Part shown: positions 17,282 to 25,801 of the stretch, piece after piece
Position numbering within the stretch: the stretch's first letter is position 1
Layout: each line of letters begins with the position of its first letter
Assembly (NCBI GenBank): GCA_964465065.1
Contig: CAYXHZ010000011.1
Coordinates: 9,166-73,165, forward strand
Source of the DNA: CAYMND01 sp964465065
GTDB taxonomy: Bacteria; Acidobacteriota; Aminicenantia; UBA2199
Length of the DNA: 64,000 nucleotides
Direction of reading: 5' to 3'
The notes under the pieces: generated by a model
Seen by the model: the letters and a program-made list of their open reading frames with translations, nothing else
Told to the model about the DNA's origin: nothing
The model's database searches: none
Position numbers and translations under genes: made by a program

Positions 17282-18940
17282 ATGGAAAGCAAAAGCGACA
17301 TCGAGATCGCCCGGGAAGTCAACTTGCTGAACATCGAGGAACTGCGGGAAAAGCTGGCCATCAGCGACGACGAATTCTGGCCGTTCGGTCGTTTCAAAGG
17401 TAAGGTTTCGCTGCGGGTGCTGCAGCGGCTCCAGGACAAAAAGGAGGGAAAACTGATCGTGGTCACCGCCATCACGCCGACCAAATACGGCGAGGGCAAG
17501 ACGACCACCTCGATCGGCTTGTCCATGGGCATCAACCGCTTGGGCAAGAGCAGCATCGTTGCCATGCGGGAACCATCTCTGGGCCCGGTGTTCGGGGTCA
17601 AAGGCGGTGGCGCCGGCGGTGGGCTGTCCCAGGTACTGCCCATGGAAGACATCAACCTGCATTTCACCGGGGACATTCACGCCATCACGACAGCCAACAA
17701 CCTCTTGTCGGCCATCATGGACAATCATATTCACTTCTCCAATTCTCTGGATATCGATACCCGGAAGATCCTGTGGAAGCGGGCCATGGACATGAACGAC
17801 CGCAGTCTGCGCAGCACCGTCGTCGGCTTGGGCGGATCGCAACAAGGCTATCCGCGCGAGGACGGCTTCATCATCTCAGCCGCCTCCGAGGTCATGGCCA
17901 TCCTGACTCTGGCTGAGGATATGGCCGATCTCAAGAATCGGCTGGGCAATATTCTGGTCGCTTTCAACCGACAGGACGAGCCGGTGTACGCCCGTGATTT
18001 CCAGGCCTGCGGCGCCATGGCCACAATATTGCGCGAAGCCATCAAGCCCAACCTGGTCCAGACGGTGGAAAACACTCCGGCGCTGGTTCACAGCGGACCG
18101 TTTGCCAATATTTCCTTCGGGACCAACAGCATTCTGGCGACCAAATTGGCCCTCAAACTGAGCGATTACGTGGTCACCGAATGCGGATTCGGCTCCGATC
18201 TCGGTTTCGAAAAATTCGTCAACCTGGTGTCCAGGCAGGCCGGTTACAAAATTCATGCTGCGGTAATCGTGGCCACCATCCGTGCGCTCAAACATCAGGG
18301 GCAGGGCCACGATTATTGGGCGCTCAGCGATGGTCTGGCCAACCTGGGCAAGCATATCGACAATGTCAAACAGTTCGGCTTGACACCGGTGGTGGCGCTC
18401 AACATTTTTCCCGACGACCATGAAGAAGAGATCAGTCTGGTACGAAAATACTGTCACAAGAAAGAAGTCGATATGGCTCCCAGCTACGCTTTTGCCAAGG
18501 GTGGCGAAGGGACTCTGGAGCTGGCCGAAAAGGTGGTGGCAGTTGCCGACGGTTCCGATGGACTTTTCCGGCACAGTTACGAACTGGAGGATTCAGTGCA
18601 GGACAAGATCGAAAAGGTGGCCCGGACCGTGTACGGTGCCGATGGCGTGATCTTTTCCTGGGATGCCAAGACCAAACTGAAACTGATTGAAAAGCTCGGA
18701 CTGGGAAAGATGCCGATCTGTATCGCCAAAACTCAGCTTTCGTTTTCGGACAACAAGCACAAACTCAATGTCCCGACCGGGTGGCGGCTCAATGTCAACG
18801 ACATCAACATCGCCTGCGGGGCCGGTTACGTCATCCCCATCTGCGGCGACATCATGCTCATGCCCGGATTACCGAAAGATCCGGCCGCAACCGGCATCGA
18901 CATCGACGCCAGCGGGCGTGTCATCACCGGCTTGTCCTGA
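17282..18940 (+). CDS. fhs: formate-tetrahydrofolate ligase
   Basis: ATP-dependent synthesis of 10-formyl-THF from formate, feeding one-carbon metabolism and possibly the Wood-Ljungdahl methyl branch. The 552 residues match the compact bacterial form. The nucleotide loop is TPTKYGEGKTTTSIGL, followed by the family motifs REPSLGPVFGVKGGGAGGG and FNRQDEP. The C-terminus is PGLPKDPAATGIDID. A strong AAGGAGG sits 10 bases before this ATG, which decides the start over an upstream in-frame codon inside lptB. It ends 19 bases from the convergent rlmH. Confidence 0.97.
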   Translation: MESKSDIEIAREVNLLNIEELREKLAISDDEFWPFGRFKGKVSLRVLQRLQDKKEGKLIVVTAITPTKYGEGKTTTSIGLSMGINRLGKSSIVAMREPSLGPVFGVKGGGAGGGLSQVLPMEDINLHFTGDIHAITTANNLLSAIMDNHIHFSNSLDIDTRKILWKRAMDMNDRSLRSTVVGLGGSQQGYPREDGFIISAASEVMAILTLAEDMADLKNRLGNILVAFNRQDEPVYARDFQACGAMATILREAIKPNLVQTVENTPALVHSGPFANISFGTNSILATKLALKLSDYVVTECGFGSDLGFEKFVNLVSRQAGYKIHAAVIVATIRALKHQGQGHDYWALSDGLANLGKHIDNVKQFGLTPVVALNIFPDDHEEEISLVRKYCHKKEVDMAPSYAFAKGGEGTLELAEKVVAVADGSDGLFRHSYELEDSVQDKIEKVARTVYGADGVIFSWDAKTKLKLIEKLGLGKMPICIAKTQLSFSDNKHKLNVPTGWRLNVNDINIACGAGYVIPICGDIMLMPGLPKDPAATGIDIDASGRVITGLS

Positions 18941-18959
18941 CGAAACAAAGGCCATACGT

Positions 18960-19424
18960 TCAGCGATGGTACGGGTGGTGATGAATGATGGTCAGCGCCC
19001 GGTAAAGCTGTTCCAGGAACATGACGCGGAACAGTTCGTGGGGAAAGGTCATGTCCGAGAAAGAGAGTTTGAGCTGGCTGGTTGGAAACAGTGATGCAGG
19101 AAGTCCAGACGCACCGCCGATGGCGAAGGTCAGCGGGCTCTGGTTGTGGCTGAAATGATTGGAGAGCCAGACGGCGAAACGTTCCGAGGACATCTTGCCG
19201 CCCGTGGCATCCAGCAGGACCAGGTAGTCCCGGGATTGGATATGCTTGTCGAACTGCTCCTGCACATAGGGGTCATCGGCGTTGTCCCGGTTGACTCGGG
19301 CTTCCCTGAGCTCGATCAGGTTGAACGGCAGGAAGGCGCCGATGCGCTTGCTGTAGTCTTTGCTCAACGCCTCGATGGCTGGCTCTTTGATGCGTCCGAC
19401 GCAGATCAGCCTAATCTTTTCCAT
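18960..19424 (-). CDS. rlmH: 23S rRNA pseudouridine-1915 N3-methyltransferase RlmH
   Basis: A SPOUT-class methyltransferase that modifies helix 69 of 23S rRNA on the 70S ribosome. It has 154 residues, normal for the family. Conserved SPOUT knot motifs are FAIGGASGLP and LSFSDMTFPHELFRVMFLEQLYRA, ending YHR. It is the last gene of the ribosome-linked minus-strand run and its start lies 14 bases inside the end of the sigma-54-type gene. Confidence 0.96.
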   Translation of the reverse strand: MEKIRLICVGRIKEPAIEALSKDYSKRIGAFLPFNLIELREARVNRDNADDPYVQEQFDKHIQSRDYLVLLDATGGKMSSERFAVWLSNHFSHNQSPLTFAIGGASGLPASLFPTSQLKLSFSDMTFPHELFRVMFLEQLYRALTIIHHHPYHR

Positions 19425-20328
19425 AGGTCCTCAGTTTGTTGTAGAGCGTCTTGCGGCTGATACCGAGGATATGGGCGACATTGGTTTTGTTTTTGTAACG
19501 CTGCAGCAGATGATTTATGTAGAGATGTTCCATCTCTTGTAGATTCGGTTCCCGGGCTTTGGTCATATTCAGGAAGGAGCCTTGTTCGAGGTGGGCGTGC
19601 ACGCTGTGATCGTTCAGGCAGCCCGCGGATATGACGCAACGGTTGACGAAATTCTCCAGCTCCCGGATGTTTCCGGGCCAGTGGTGATTGCACAGGGTTT
19701 CCCAGGCCTTGGCCTGCAAAGCGATCGGCGCGTTCTGGCGTGCCGCGAAATGTTTCAGCAGCGGTACGATATCCTCTTTTCTTTCGCGCAGGGGGGGAAT
19801 GCGGATGGCGAATGCGGAAATCCGATAGTACAGGTCGGCCCTGAACTGTCCCGTCGCCACCTGGTTGTGGATGTCTTCGGCGGTGGAGAAGACGAACTGG
19901 GCCGCGATGGATCTTTCCTGTGTGGAACCGAGCGGGAAATACCGTTTCCTTTCGATAACGCGCAGGAGCTTGCTCTGGATGTCTGGTTTGAGGAGATCGA
20001 TGCGGTTCAGGTAAAGAAGGCCGTTCTGGGCGTTTTGCCACAAGCCCGGGTGATCGGTGCTCGCTCCGGTGAAGGCGCCCTTAGTGTAGCCGAACCACTG
20101 GCTTTCCAGTAGCTGCTCTGGAATATCGGCGCAGTGCAGGCTGACGAAGGGGCCCGTTCCTTTTCGGGCGTGCAGGTATGCAGCCCAGACATCTTTACCC
20201 ACGCCGGTTTCGCCGTACAGCAGGACGGGAAGGTGGTTGGCCGCCGCCTGATCCAGCTGCAGCCTGATCTCGCTGGTGCAGGGGGAGCCGAAAAGTTCAA
20301 TCAAGGAAAAAATCGTATCGTTTGGCAT
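19411..20328 (-). CDS. degenerate sigma-54 activator-like protein (AAA+ and Fis HTH)
   Basis: 305 residues: an AAA+ domain with no N-terminal sensory domain, then a Fis-type helix-turn-helix (NVAHILGISRKTLYNKL). Walker A is intact (GETGVGKD, 39-46) and the sigma-54 contact loop reads GAFTGA (84-89). The Walker B position reads LLYLNRID where active members have LFLDE, and the sensor I region reads FSTAEDI where ATN is usual. ATP hydrolysis is therefore doubtful. The arginine-rich FRADLYYRI and IPPLRER are kept. ATG 20328 overlaps rsfS by 32 bases; a longer frame would run deep into rsfS. It may be a DNA-binding or ATP-sensing repressor, or a partner of an active activator. Confidence 0.88.
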   Translation of the reverse strand: MPNDTIFSLIELFGSPCTSEIRLQLDQAAANHLPVLLYGETGVGKDVWAAYLHARKGTGPFVSLHCADIPEQLLESQWFGYTKGAFTGASTDHPGLWQNAQNGLLYLNRIDLLKPDIQSKLLRVIERKRYFPLGSTQERSIAAQFVFSTAEDIHNQVATGQFRADLYYRISAFAIRIPPLRERKEDIVPLLKHFAARQNAPIALQAKAWETLCNHHWPGNIRELENFVNRCVISAGCLNDHSVHAHLEQGSFLNMTKAREPNLQEMEHLYINHLLQRYKNKTNVAHILGISRKTLYNKLRTYGKD

Positions 20329-20698
20329 CCATCCACATTTTTTCCAGGGCGTATCGTTCTCGTACTTCCGGCAGGAAGATGTGAGCAATGAAGTCGATAT
20401 AATCGATCAGAATCCATTCTCCGCTCTGCGTGCCCTCCACACTGAAGGGTTTGTTCTTCATTTCCTGGGCGAGTTGACAGGTGATTTCATCGCATATCGC
20501 CTGATTCTGCCGGGACGATTGACCTGAGCACAGGATCAGGTAGTCACTGATGTCGCACAGACCGGCCAGCTTGAGCACGGTGATGCGTTCTGCCTTTTTA
20601 TCCAGCATGGCCTGGATGGTCCGCTTGACTGTCGCAGGCAGTTTACGCTTTTTCAGGTCACTCAACAGTGAAGTCAACTGATTTTGGGAGTCAGGCAT
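20297..20698 (-). CDS. rsfS: ribosomal silencing factor RsfS
   Basis: Binds ribosomal protein L14 and blocks subunit joining during starvation. 133 residues with the family core VLKLAGLCDISDYLILCSGQ, then SSRQNQAICDEI, EGTQSGEWILIDYIDFIAHIF and the C-terminal YALEKMW. The ATG at 20698 overlaps the nadD stop by 8 bases. The nadD-rsfS-rlmH order is common in bacteria; here a sigma-54-type gene is inserted before rlmH. Confidence 0.96.
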   Translation of the reverse strand: MPDSQNQLTSLLSDLKKRKLPATVKRTIQAMLDKKAERITVLKLAGLCDISDYLILCSGQSSRQNQAICDEITCQLAQEMKNKPFSVEGTQSGEWILIDYIDFIAHIFLPEVRERYALEKMWMDAKRYDFFLD

Positions 20699-21344
20699 AC
20701 AGTTTGTTCTCCTTGATCGCCTTGACGATCGGATCGGGTAATAAATGTTCGTAAGGCTGTCCGGTACGGATACGGTTGCGAATGTCGGTGGACGAGATGG
20801 CAATGGTATGTGCGGCAGCCGTGAACAGGGTGATTTGTCGGGGGGCGGGCAATGTCGGCGGATTTTGGTGCATATGGATCGACTCCCGCTCGCAGAGTCG
20901 GAGCAGACCTGACTGGTGTTCCGGTGTTCTGAGGTACACCAGAAACCCGATCATGTCGAGGAGGGTCGAGTAGCGGTGCCAGGTTTGAATCGCCAGAAAG
21001 GCCTCGCTGCCGCAGATGAAGTAGAATGACTGCTCCGGATAGCGAGCCTGGAGTTGTCCGATGGTGTTGACCGTCCAGGAAGGATCCTTGCGGTCCAGTT
21101 CGGATCTGTCGGCATACAGGCCGGCAAACGGGGACAGGGCCATTTCCAGCAGGCTGAACCGTAAGCCGGGCTCGGCGATTTGCGGTCCCGATTTATGTGG
21201 TGGTTTTGCCGAAAGGATGTAGCGCACGGAATCGATCGGAAAATGGGCCAGTACGGTTTGACCCAGACCGATATGTCCCCAATGGGGTGGGTTGAACGTC
21301 CCTCCCAGCAGGCCTATGTTCTCTGGTTTGTTTGTTTCGGACAT
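20691..21344 (-). CDS. nadD: nicotinate-nucleotide adenylyltransferase
   Basis: Makes deamido-NAD from nicotinate mononucleotide and ATP. 217 residues, normal length. The nucleotidyltransferase motifs are GGTFNPPHWGHI near the N-terminus and ISSTDIRNRIRTGQP near the C-terminus. It starts 31 bases inside the end of obg, so translational coupling in the operon is likely. Confidence 0.96.
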   Translation of the reverse strand: MSETNKPENIGLLGGTFNPPHWGHIGLGQTVLAHFPIDSVRYILSAKPPHKSGPQIAEPGLRFSLLEMALSPFAGLYADRSELDRKDPSWTVNTIGQLQARYPEQSFYFICGSEAFLAIQTWHRYSTLLDMIGFLVYLRTPEHQSGLLRLCERESIHMHQNPPTLPAPRQITLFTAAAHTIAISSTDIRNRIRTGQPYEHLLPDPIVKAIKENKLYA

Positions 21345-22333
21345 GCTCGGAACATCATCTCGGTCAATTGCATGATATTGTAACCCGAAGCGGCAGAGAT
21401 GGCAATGAACTCGGTGTGCAGCTCCCGGCTTTTTTTTCGGAGTTTGTCCAGATCGGGGCTGTTGTCCTGCTCAGGCAACAGGTCGGTTTTATTGGCGACG
21501 ATGATTTTTTTCTTTCGCAACAGGGCCGGACTGTATTGTTCAAGTTCCTGGAGAAGGATGTCCAGTTGTCTGGCCGGTTCCATTCCGGTGGCGGGAAAGG
21601 AATCGATGATGAAGACGAGAAGCTCCGTTCTTTCGACATGTCGCAGGAAGGTGGTTCCCATGCCGATTCCGCGATGGGCGCCTTCGATCAGGCCGGGAAT
21701 GTCGGCGACGACCAGGCTCTGGTGATTGAGATCCACCACGCCCAGATTGGGGGTGATGGTGGTGAAGGGGTAGTCGGCGATCTTGGGCTTGGCATTGCTG
21801 ATCTTGGAAATCAGTGTCGATTTGCCGGCATTGGGCAGTCCGACCAGACCGACAGCGGCCACCAGCTTCAGTTCCAAGATCACCCGCATGGTCTGTCCCG
21901 GTTCTCCGGGTTGAGCGAAACGGGGGGTCTGGTTGGTGGAACTTTTAAAACGGGCGTTTCCCTGACCGCCGCGACCCCCGGGCAGCAGGGTGTATTCCAG
22001 GCCGGGTTTGGCCAAGTCGACCAGGAGGTCGTTGGTTTCCGCTTCTCTGATGAGCGTGCCTGCGGGCAGGATTAGAACCAGGTCCTGACCATCGGCCCCG
22101 GTTTTGTTGCGGCCGGCCCCATTCATACCGTTTTTGGCCGAAAGTTGAGTCAGGTGGCGGTAGTCGACCAGGGAATAGCAATTGCCCACGGTTTTGAGAA
22201 TGACGTTGCCTCCGTTGCCCCCGTCTCCGCCATCCGGGCCGCCATGAGGAATATACTTTTCGCGGCGGAAACTGACGGAACCGCTTCCACCCTTTCCGGA
22301 TTTCAAGATTAAATTGACTTGATCAACAAACAT
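21314..22333 (-). CDS. obg: GTPase Obg (CgtA)
   Basis: Ribosome-associated GTPase for 50S assembly and stringent control. 339 residues: the glycine-rich Obg fold (GGDGGNGGNV; GGRGGQGNARF), then a G domain with G1 GLPNAGKST, switch region TTITPNLGVV, G3 DIPGLIEGA and G4 NKTD. An AGGTGA lies 5 bases before the ATG. The 101-base gap to rpmA (22334-22434) holds no gene I can see. It belongs to the rplU-rpmA-obg-nadD-rsfS unit. Confidence 0.97.
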   Translation of the reverse strand: MFVDQVNLILKSGKGGSGSVSFRREKYIPHGGPDGGDGGNGGNVILKTVGNCYSLVDYRHLTQLSAKNGMNGAGRNKTGADGQDLVLILPAGTLIREAETNDLLVDLAKPGLEYTLLPGGRGGQGNARFKSSTNQTPRFAQPGEPGQTMRVILELKLVAAVGLVGLPNAGKSTLISKISNAKPKIADYPFTTITPNLGVVDLNHQSLVVADIPGLIEGAHRGIGMGTTFLRHVERTELLVFIIDSFPATGMEPARQLDILLQELEQYSPALLRKKKIIVANKTDLLPEQDNSPDLDKLRKKSRELHTEFIAISAASGYNIMQLTEMMFRACPKQTNQRT

Positions 22334-22434
22334 GAGTCACCTGTGTAGGTTTCCGCACTGAAGAACATAGAAAACTGCCCAGTACGCCTATCCAGTTGAT
22401 ACAGTCGGCAGGTGACAGGTGACGGGAAGGCAGA

Positions 22435-22686
22435 CTAATTGGCGATAACCTCGACAAATTTTCGGTTATTCTTTTCGCAGAACGACACTTTTCCGGATAC
22501 CAGGGCGAACAGGGTGTCATCTTTGCCCAGACCGACGTTTTTGCCCGGTTTGATGCGGGTGCCTCGCTGACGAACGATTATGGAACCGGCGTTGATCTGC
22601 TCGCCGCCGTATTTTTTCACGCCCAGTCTCTTGGATCTGCTGTCACGACCGTTTTTAGCGCTACCGCCAGATTTTTTGGTTGCCAT
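22435..22686 (-). CDS. rpmA: 50S ribosomal protein L27
   Basis: Large-subunit protein near the peptidyl-transferase centre. 83 residues starting MATKKSGGSAKNGRDSRSKR with no Firmicute-type cleaved extension. GRRL-type core GGEQINAGSIIVRQRGTRIKPG is typical. A GAGGAG lies about 7 bases before the ATG. It sits 28 bases after rplU. Confidence 0.97.
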   Translation of the reverse strand: MATKKSGGSAKNGRDSRSKRLGVKKYGGEQINAGSIIVRQRGTRIKPGKNVGLGKDDTLFALVSGKVSFCEKNNRKFVEVIAN

Positions 22687-22714
22687 TGTGAGCTCCTCGG
22701 TGGTTATGCCAGGT

Positions 22715-23029
22715 TCAATTCAAAGCGATTTTATCGATCCGAACCCGATGGTACTGCTGGCGATGTCCCCTGGTTCGTTTGTACTGTTTCTTGGATTTCT
22801 TCTTGAAAATGATGACCTTGTCATCTTTTACTTCTTCCAGCACCGTGGCCAGGATGGATGCGCCATCAAGGTAAGGGGTACCGATGTGTACCGAATCGTT
22901 CTGAACGAGCAGAACTTTGTCGAAAGTATGGTTTTTGCTGGGGGTGGCGTCTTGCAGCAGTTCAACATCCAGGATGTCGCCTTCTTCAACTCTGTATTGC
23001 TTACCGCCGGTTTCGATTATCGCAAACAT
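22715..23029 (-). CDS. rplU: 50S ribosomal protein L21
   Basis: 104 residues, first gene of the ribosome-linked operon. It opens MFAIIETGGKQYRVEEGD and ends with the rRNA-binding KKSKKQYKRTRGHRQQYHRVRI, both hallmark L21 sequences. AAAGGAGA precedes the ATG by 7 bases and fixes the start; longer in-frame readings enter the promoter region. Confidence 0.97.
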   Translation of the reverse strand: MFAIIETGGKQYRVEEGDILDVELLQDATPSKNHTFDKVLLVQNDSVHIGTPYLDGASILATVLEEVKDDKVIIFKKKSKKQYKRTRGHRQQYHRVRIDKIALN

Positions 23030-23066
23030 GGACCTGTCTCCTTTATTTTCTCTTGTAGACTGTGCA

Positions 23067-23095
23067 TCTATACCACAACATCGGCGAGAAGTCAA
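23067..23095 (-). promoter_or_regulatory. rplU operon promoter
   Basis: Minus-strand TTGACT (23090-23095), 17 bases, TATAGA (23067-23072) with TG one base upstream of the -10. The transcript would carry a leader of about 30 bases and the AAAGGAGA site. It should drive rplU-rpmA-obg-nadD-rsfS and perhaps the two genes after them. Confidence 0.7.
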
Positions 23096-23107
23096 CGCAC
23101 CGGTGCG
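23096..23107 (+). promoter_or_regulatory. 12-bp perfect palindrome abutting the rplU -35 box
   Basis: CGCACCGGTGCG is a perfect inverted repeat directly next to the -35 hexamer of the rplU promoter. Its position fits an operator or activator site; no regulator can be named from the sequence. Confidence 0.4.
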
Positions 23108-23418
23108 CAATGAAGATCGGCGAATGCCTTCGGCAGGGCTCCTGGCCGGAACCAGTCTGCCGGAACCGGAAAATGAAAACGTATTATAACGTGCTTTTAT
23201 TATAATTGAAATAATAGCGCCCATTGCAGACCCCATTTTGCTGAGGGTCTATTGCTGAAGCATTTGATGAAAAAGATAAAAAAAAGAGTAAAACATGCTT
23301 TTTTTTACAAACACGATATGTAGAGTGTCTGGAAGTTAGCTTGTGTATATGCAGTGTTTTGGTCGGTGGTGATATTGACAGAGCCGATATATCAATAAAA
23401 AGCAAGGTTTTTTTTTGC
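23108..23418. other. AT-rich intergenic region between rplU and pilM
   Basis: About 310 bases, clearly more AT-rich than the surrounding genes, with many A and T runs. Two TATAAT-like boxes on the minus strand (around 23185-23205) could be a second rplU promoter but lack good -35 boxes. A 73-codon minus-strand frame here has no ribosome site and unlike codon use, so I do not call it a gene. The region probably serves as upstream control DNA of the divergent rplU and pilM operons. Confidence 0.4.
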
Positions 23419-23447
23419 TTGACAATTTAAAAATCGTGTGCTAATTA
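23419..23447 (+). promoter_or_regulatory. pilM operon promoter
   Basis: TTGACA (23419-23424), 17 bases, TAATTA (23442-23447). The leader is about 35 bases and contains AAGGATGGAG just before the pilM ATG. Confidence 0.7.
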
Positions 23448-23486
23448 ATTTTTCGAGATGTATCAACGAAAAGGATGGAGATGCGA

Positions 23487-24572
23487 ATGGCCTTTTTTGA
23501 TTTTCTAAAAATAGGACCAAAGAAGTGTGTCGGCTTAGACATGGGCTCTTTTGCGTTGAAGCTGGTTGAGCTGAAACCAAAAAAGCGAGGAAAACAGATC
23601 GTCTATGAATTGATTTCGCTGGGGTACGAGCCGGTTCCGTATCAATCTATCGTTGAGGGCAGCATCATGGACTCGACAGCGGTCTCTGATGCGCTTCAGC
23701 ATGTTTTTTACGAGAGCAAGGCCAAGACCGCCAATCTTTCCATGGGCGTATCGGGCAGCTCGGTGATCGTCAAACGAATCGAGGTGCAGCGGCTCAGTTC
23801 GGCGGAGATGCACGAACATATCCTATGGGAAGCCCGCCCCCATATTCCGTTCACCCCGGAAGAGGTCAACATCGACTACGACATCATTGAGTCGCCCGAC
23901 GTCAACCCGGACAAGGTCGCCGTCATCCTGGCCGCAGCCAAGAAGGAAAAACTGAACGATTACCTCAATGTCGTCAACATGGCCAGCAAAAACGCCATGA
24001 TGGTGGATCTCGAATCCTTTGCTTTGCTCAACAGCGTGATGGTCAATTACGAAATGTATCGGGACCGGGTCATCGCCATCATCAACATCGGCGCCTCCAT
24101 TACCAACGTGGTGATCGCCAGAGGCGGATACCCCATCTTTGTTCGGGATATCGCCTTCGGCGGCAACCAGTTCACGGATTTGATTCAGAAAGAATTGAAC
24201 CTGAAATACGAAAAAGCGGAATCGGTCAAGAAAGGGCGGCAGATCGACGGGGTGTCTCCGGGAGCCGTCAAGCCGGTCGTCAACCTGATTTTCAGCGAGT
24301 TACGCAACGAAATCAAGAAAACCCTGGAATTCTTCCGCTCCACCGCGGGTGAAGGACGGATTGACAACATCATGTTGAGCGGTGGTACGGCCAACATGGA
24401 TTCGATCATCGATTTCTTCTCTCAGGAGTTCGATATTCCGGTGGAAATCGTCAATCCCTTCAACGCGATCGAGGTCAAGGACCGTTTTGACAAAAACTTC
24501 ATCAATGATATGGCCCCGGTGTTTACGGTTGCCGTGGGATTGGCGTTACGGGCTGTTGGAGATGATAAATGA
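23487..24572 (+). CDS. pilM: type IV pilus inner-membrane platform protein PilM
   Basis: Actin-like cytoplasmic ATPase-fold protein that binds the N-terminus of PilN and anchors the pilus alignment complex. 361 residues from this ATG. The phosphate-1 motif is VGLDMGSFALKLVEL, with INIGASITNVV and MLSGGTANMDSI as the later nucleotide motifs. Two further in-frame ATGs lie at 23475 and 23481. AAGGATGGAG at 23471-23480 is placed correctly only for 23487. pilN overlaps by 4 bases. Confidence 0.95.
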   Translation: MAFFDFLKIGPKKCVGLDMGSFALKLVELKPKKRGKQIVYELISLGYEPVPYQSIVEGSIMDSTAVSDALQHVFYESKAKTANLSMGVSGSSVIVKRIEVQRLSSAEMHEHILWEARPHIPFTPEEVNIDYDIIESPDVNPDKVAVILAAAKKEKLNDYLNVVNMASKNAMMVDLESFALLNSVMVNYEMYRDRVIAIINIGASITNVVIARGGYPIFVRDIAFGGNQFTDLIQKELNLKYEKAESVKKGRQIDGVSPGAVKPVVNLIFSELRNEIKKTLEFFRSTAGEGRIDNIMLSGGTANMDSIIDFFSQEFDIPVEIVNPFNAIEVKDRFDKNFINDMAPVFTVAVGLALRAVGDDK

Positions 24573-25171
24573 TAAAAGTCAATTTATTGAGCCCAGAAAA
24601 AAAGGAAAGTACGGCGGCGGAAGGGCCGGTCAGCTTCGCCAAGGCCGAACAAACGACCTCCAATGTAAATATTCCGGCAATCGTAGCGGCGGTGGTGATC
24701 GTTTTGGGCGTCGTTGGCGCCATATTCTGGATGCAGAACGATAAGATCGGCCGTTTGCGCAACGATTCGGCGCGCCTTAAAACTGAAATGACCCGCTACA
24801 CGGAAACTCTCAAAACGATTGACGAATTGGAAAACACTCGTAATCAGCTGAAGAAGAAAATCGAAATCATCAATGAGCTGAAAGGCCATCAGCAGGAAGT
24901 CGTCAAAATGATGGACAAGGTGTCCGAGGCGCTCCCTGACTGGGCATGGATCACCGAGATGACCTTCAGTTCCGGATCGGTGACCATCGCCGGAAAGGCG
25001 CTGACCAACAACCTGATCGCGGATTTCATATCCAGGCTGAAAGATTCCAACTATTTTCCGAGTGTGGATTACAAGGACAGTCAGCTGAAAGTTTTGCAAG
25101 GCGTCGAGGTCTACGAATTCAGGCTCGCCTGTTCCTACCAGGAGCCTGGCAAAACCAAAGAGGTGATGTAA
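24569..25171 (+). CDS. pilN: type IV pilus assembly protein PilN
   Basis: Bitopic inner-membrane protein of 200 residues. The first residues MIKVNLLSP are the conserved PilM-binding tail. A transmembrane helix spans about 34-54, a coiled coil about 58-110, and then a ferredoxin-like periplasmic domain that pairs with PilO. It overlaps pilM by 4 bases and abuts pilO with no gap. Confidence 0.93.
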   Translation: MIKVNLLSPEKKESTAAEGPVSFAKAEQTTSNVNIPAIVAAVVIVLGVVGAIFWMQNDKIGRLRNDSARLKTEMTRYTETLKTIDELENTRNQLKKKIEIINELKGHQQEVVKMMDKVSEALPDWAWITEMTFSSGSVTIAGKALTNNLIADFISRLKDSNYFPSVDYKDSQLKVLQGVEVYEFRLACSYQEPGKTKEVM

Positions 25172-25801
25172 ATGGACCTGCAAAATATGCCATGGTGGGG
25201 TCAGTTTCTGGTAATATTACTGGTCGTCGGCATTGTGGCCGGGGTGGGTTTCTACTACTTCTGGTACAGCGATTCGACTCAGCAGGTTCAGGCCCTCGAG
25301 AAGGAAATTGACGGTCTGAACATAGAAATCCGCCGGGCGCAGCTGAAAATCAAGGACGTAGACAAGATCAAGGCCGAGGTGGAGACGATCAAAGGCCAGC
25401 TCAACCTGCTCAAAAACATCCTGCCGGAAGAGAAGGACATCGCCGGAATCATCAAACAGGTACAGAATATTATCGCCGCGACCAGGCTCAAGAACACAAA
25501 GTTTGTGCAAAAGGCCAATCAGAAGCGGGAGATATATACCGAAATTCCACTGGACATCGTGGTCGAGGCCAATTACCACAACCTGGGTATTTTCTTCGAC
25601 CAGCTGTCCAAGATCACCAAGCTCTTCACGGTCAACAACCTCAAACTTGTGCCCCGGAAACAAATGTCCACCGAATATACGGTCGACGCCTCGTTCACCG
25701 CGACCACCTACACCTACGTGGACGAACCGCTGCAGCTGGAGGAGACCGGACCGGCCAAAGGGAAAAGTCGACGCAGGACGGCGAAAGGGGGTAATAAATG
25801 A
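25172..25801 (+). CDS. pilO: type IV pilus assembly protein PilO
   Basis: Inner-membrane partner of PilN, 209 residues. One transmembrane helix (about 10-30, GQFLVILLVVGIVAGVGFYY), a coiled coil (about 35-80) and a periplasmic domain containing IYTEIPLDIVVEANYHNLG, a conserved PilO signature. The C-terminus is basic (KGKSRRRTAKGGNK). It starts directly after the pilN stop and overlaps pilP by 4 bases. Confidence 0.94.
   Translation: MDLQNMPWWGQFLVILLVVGIVAGVGFYYFWYSDSTQQVQALEKEIDGLNIEIRRAQLKIKDVDKIKAEVETIKGQLNLLKNILPEEKDIAGIIKQVQNIIAATRLKNTKFVQKANQKREIYTEIPLDIVVEANYHNLGIFFDQLSKITKLFTVNNLKLVPRKQMSTEYTVDASFTATTYTYVDEPLQLEETGPAKGKSRRRTAKGGNK

Noticed and set aside
23184..23405. 73-codon minus-strand frame in the rplU-pilM intergenic region
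   Set aside because: AT-rich, no ribosome site, no motif, codon use unlike the neighbours; more likely control DNA.
23030..23486. Possible sigma-54 promoter for pilM
   Set aside because: No TGGCAC-N5-TTGC-like element was found, while a good sigma-70 promoter is present.
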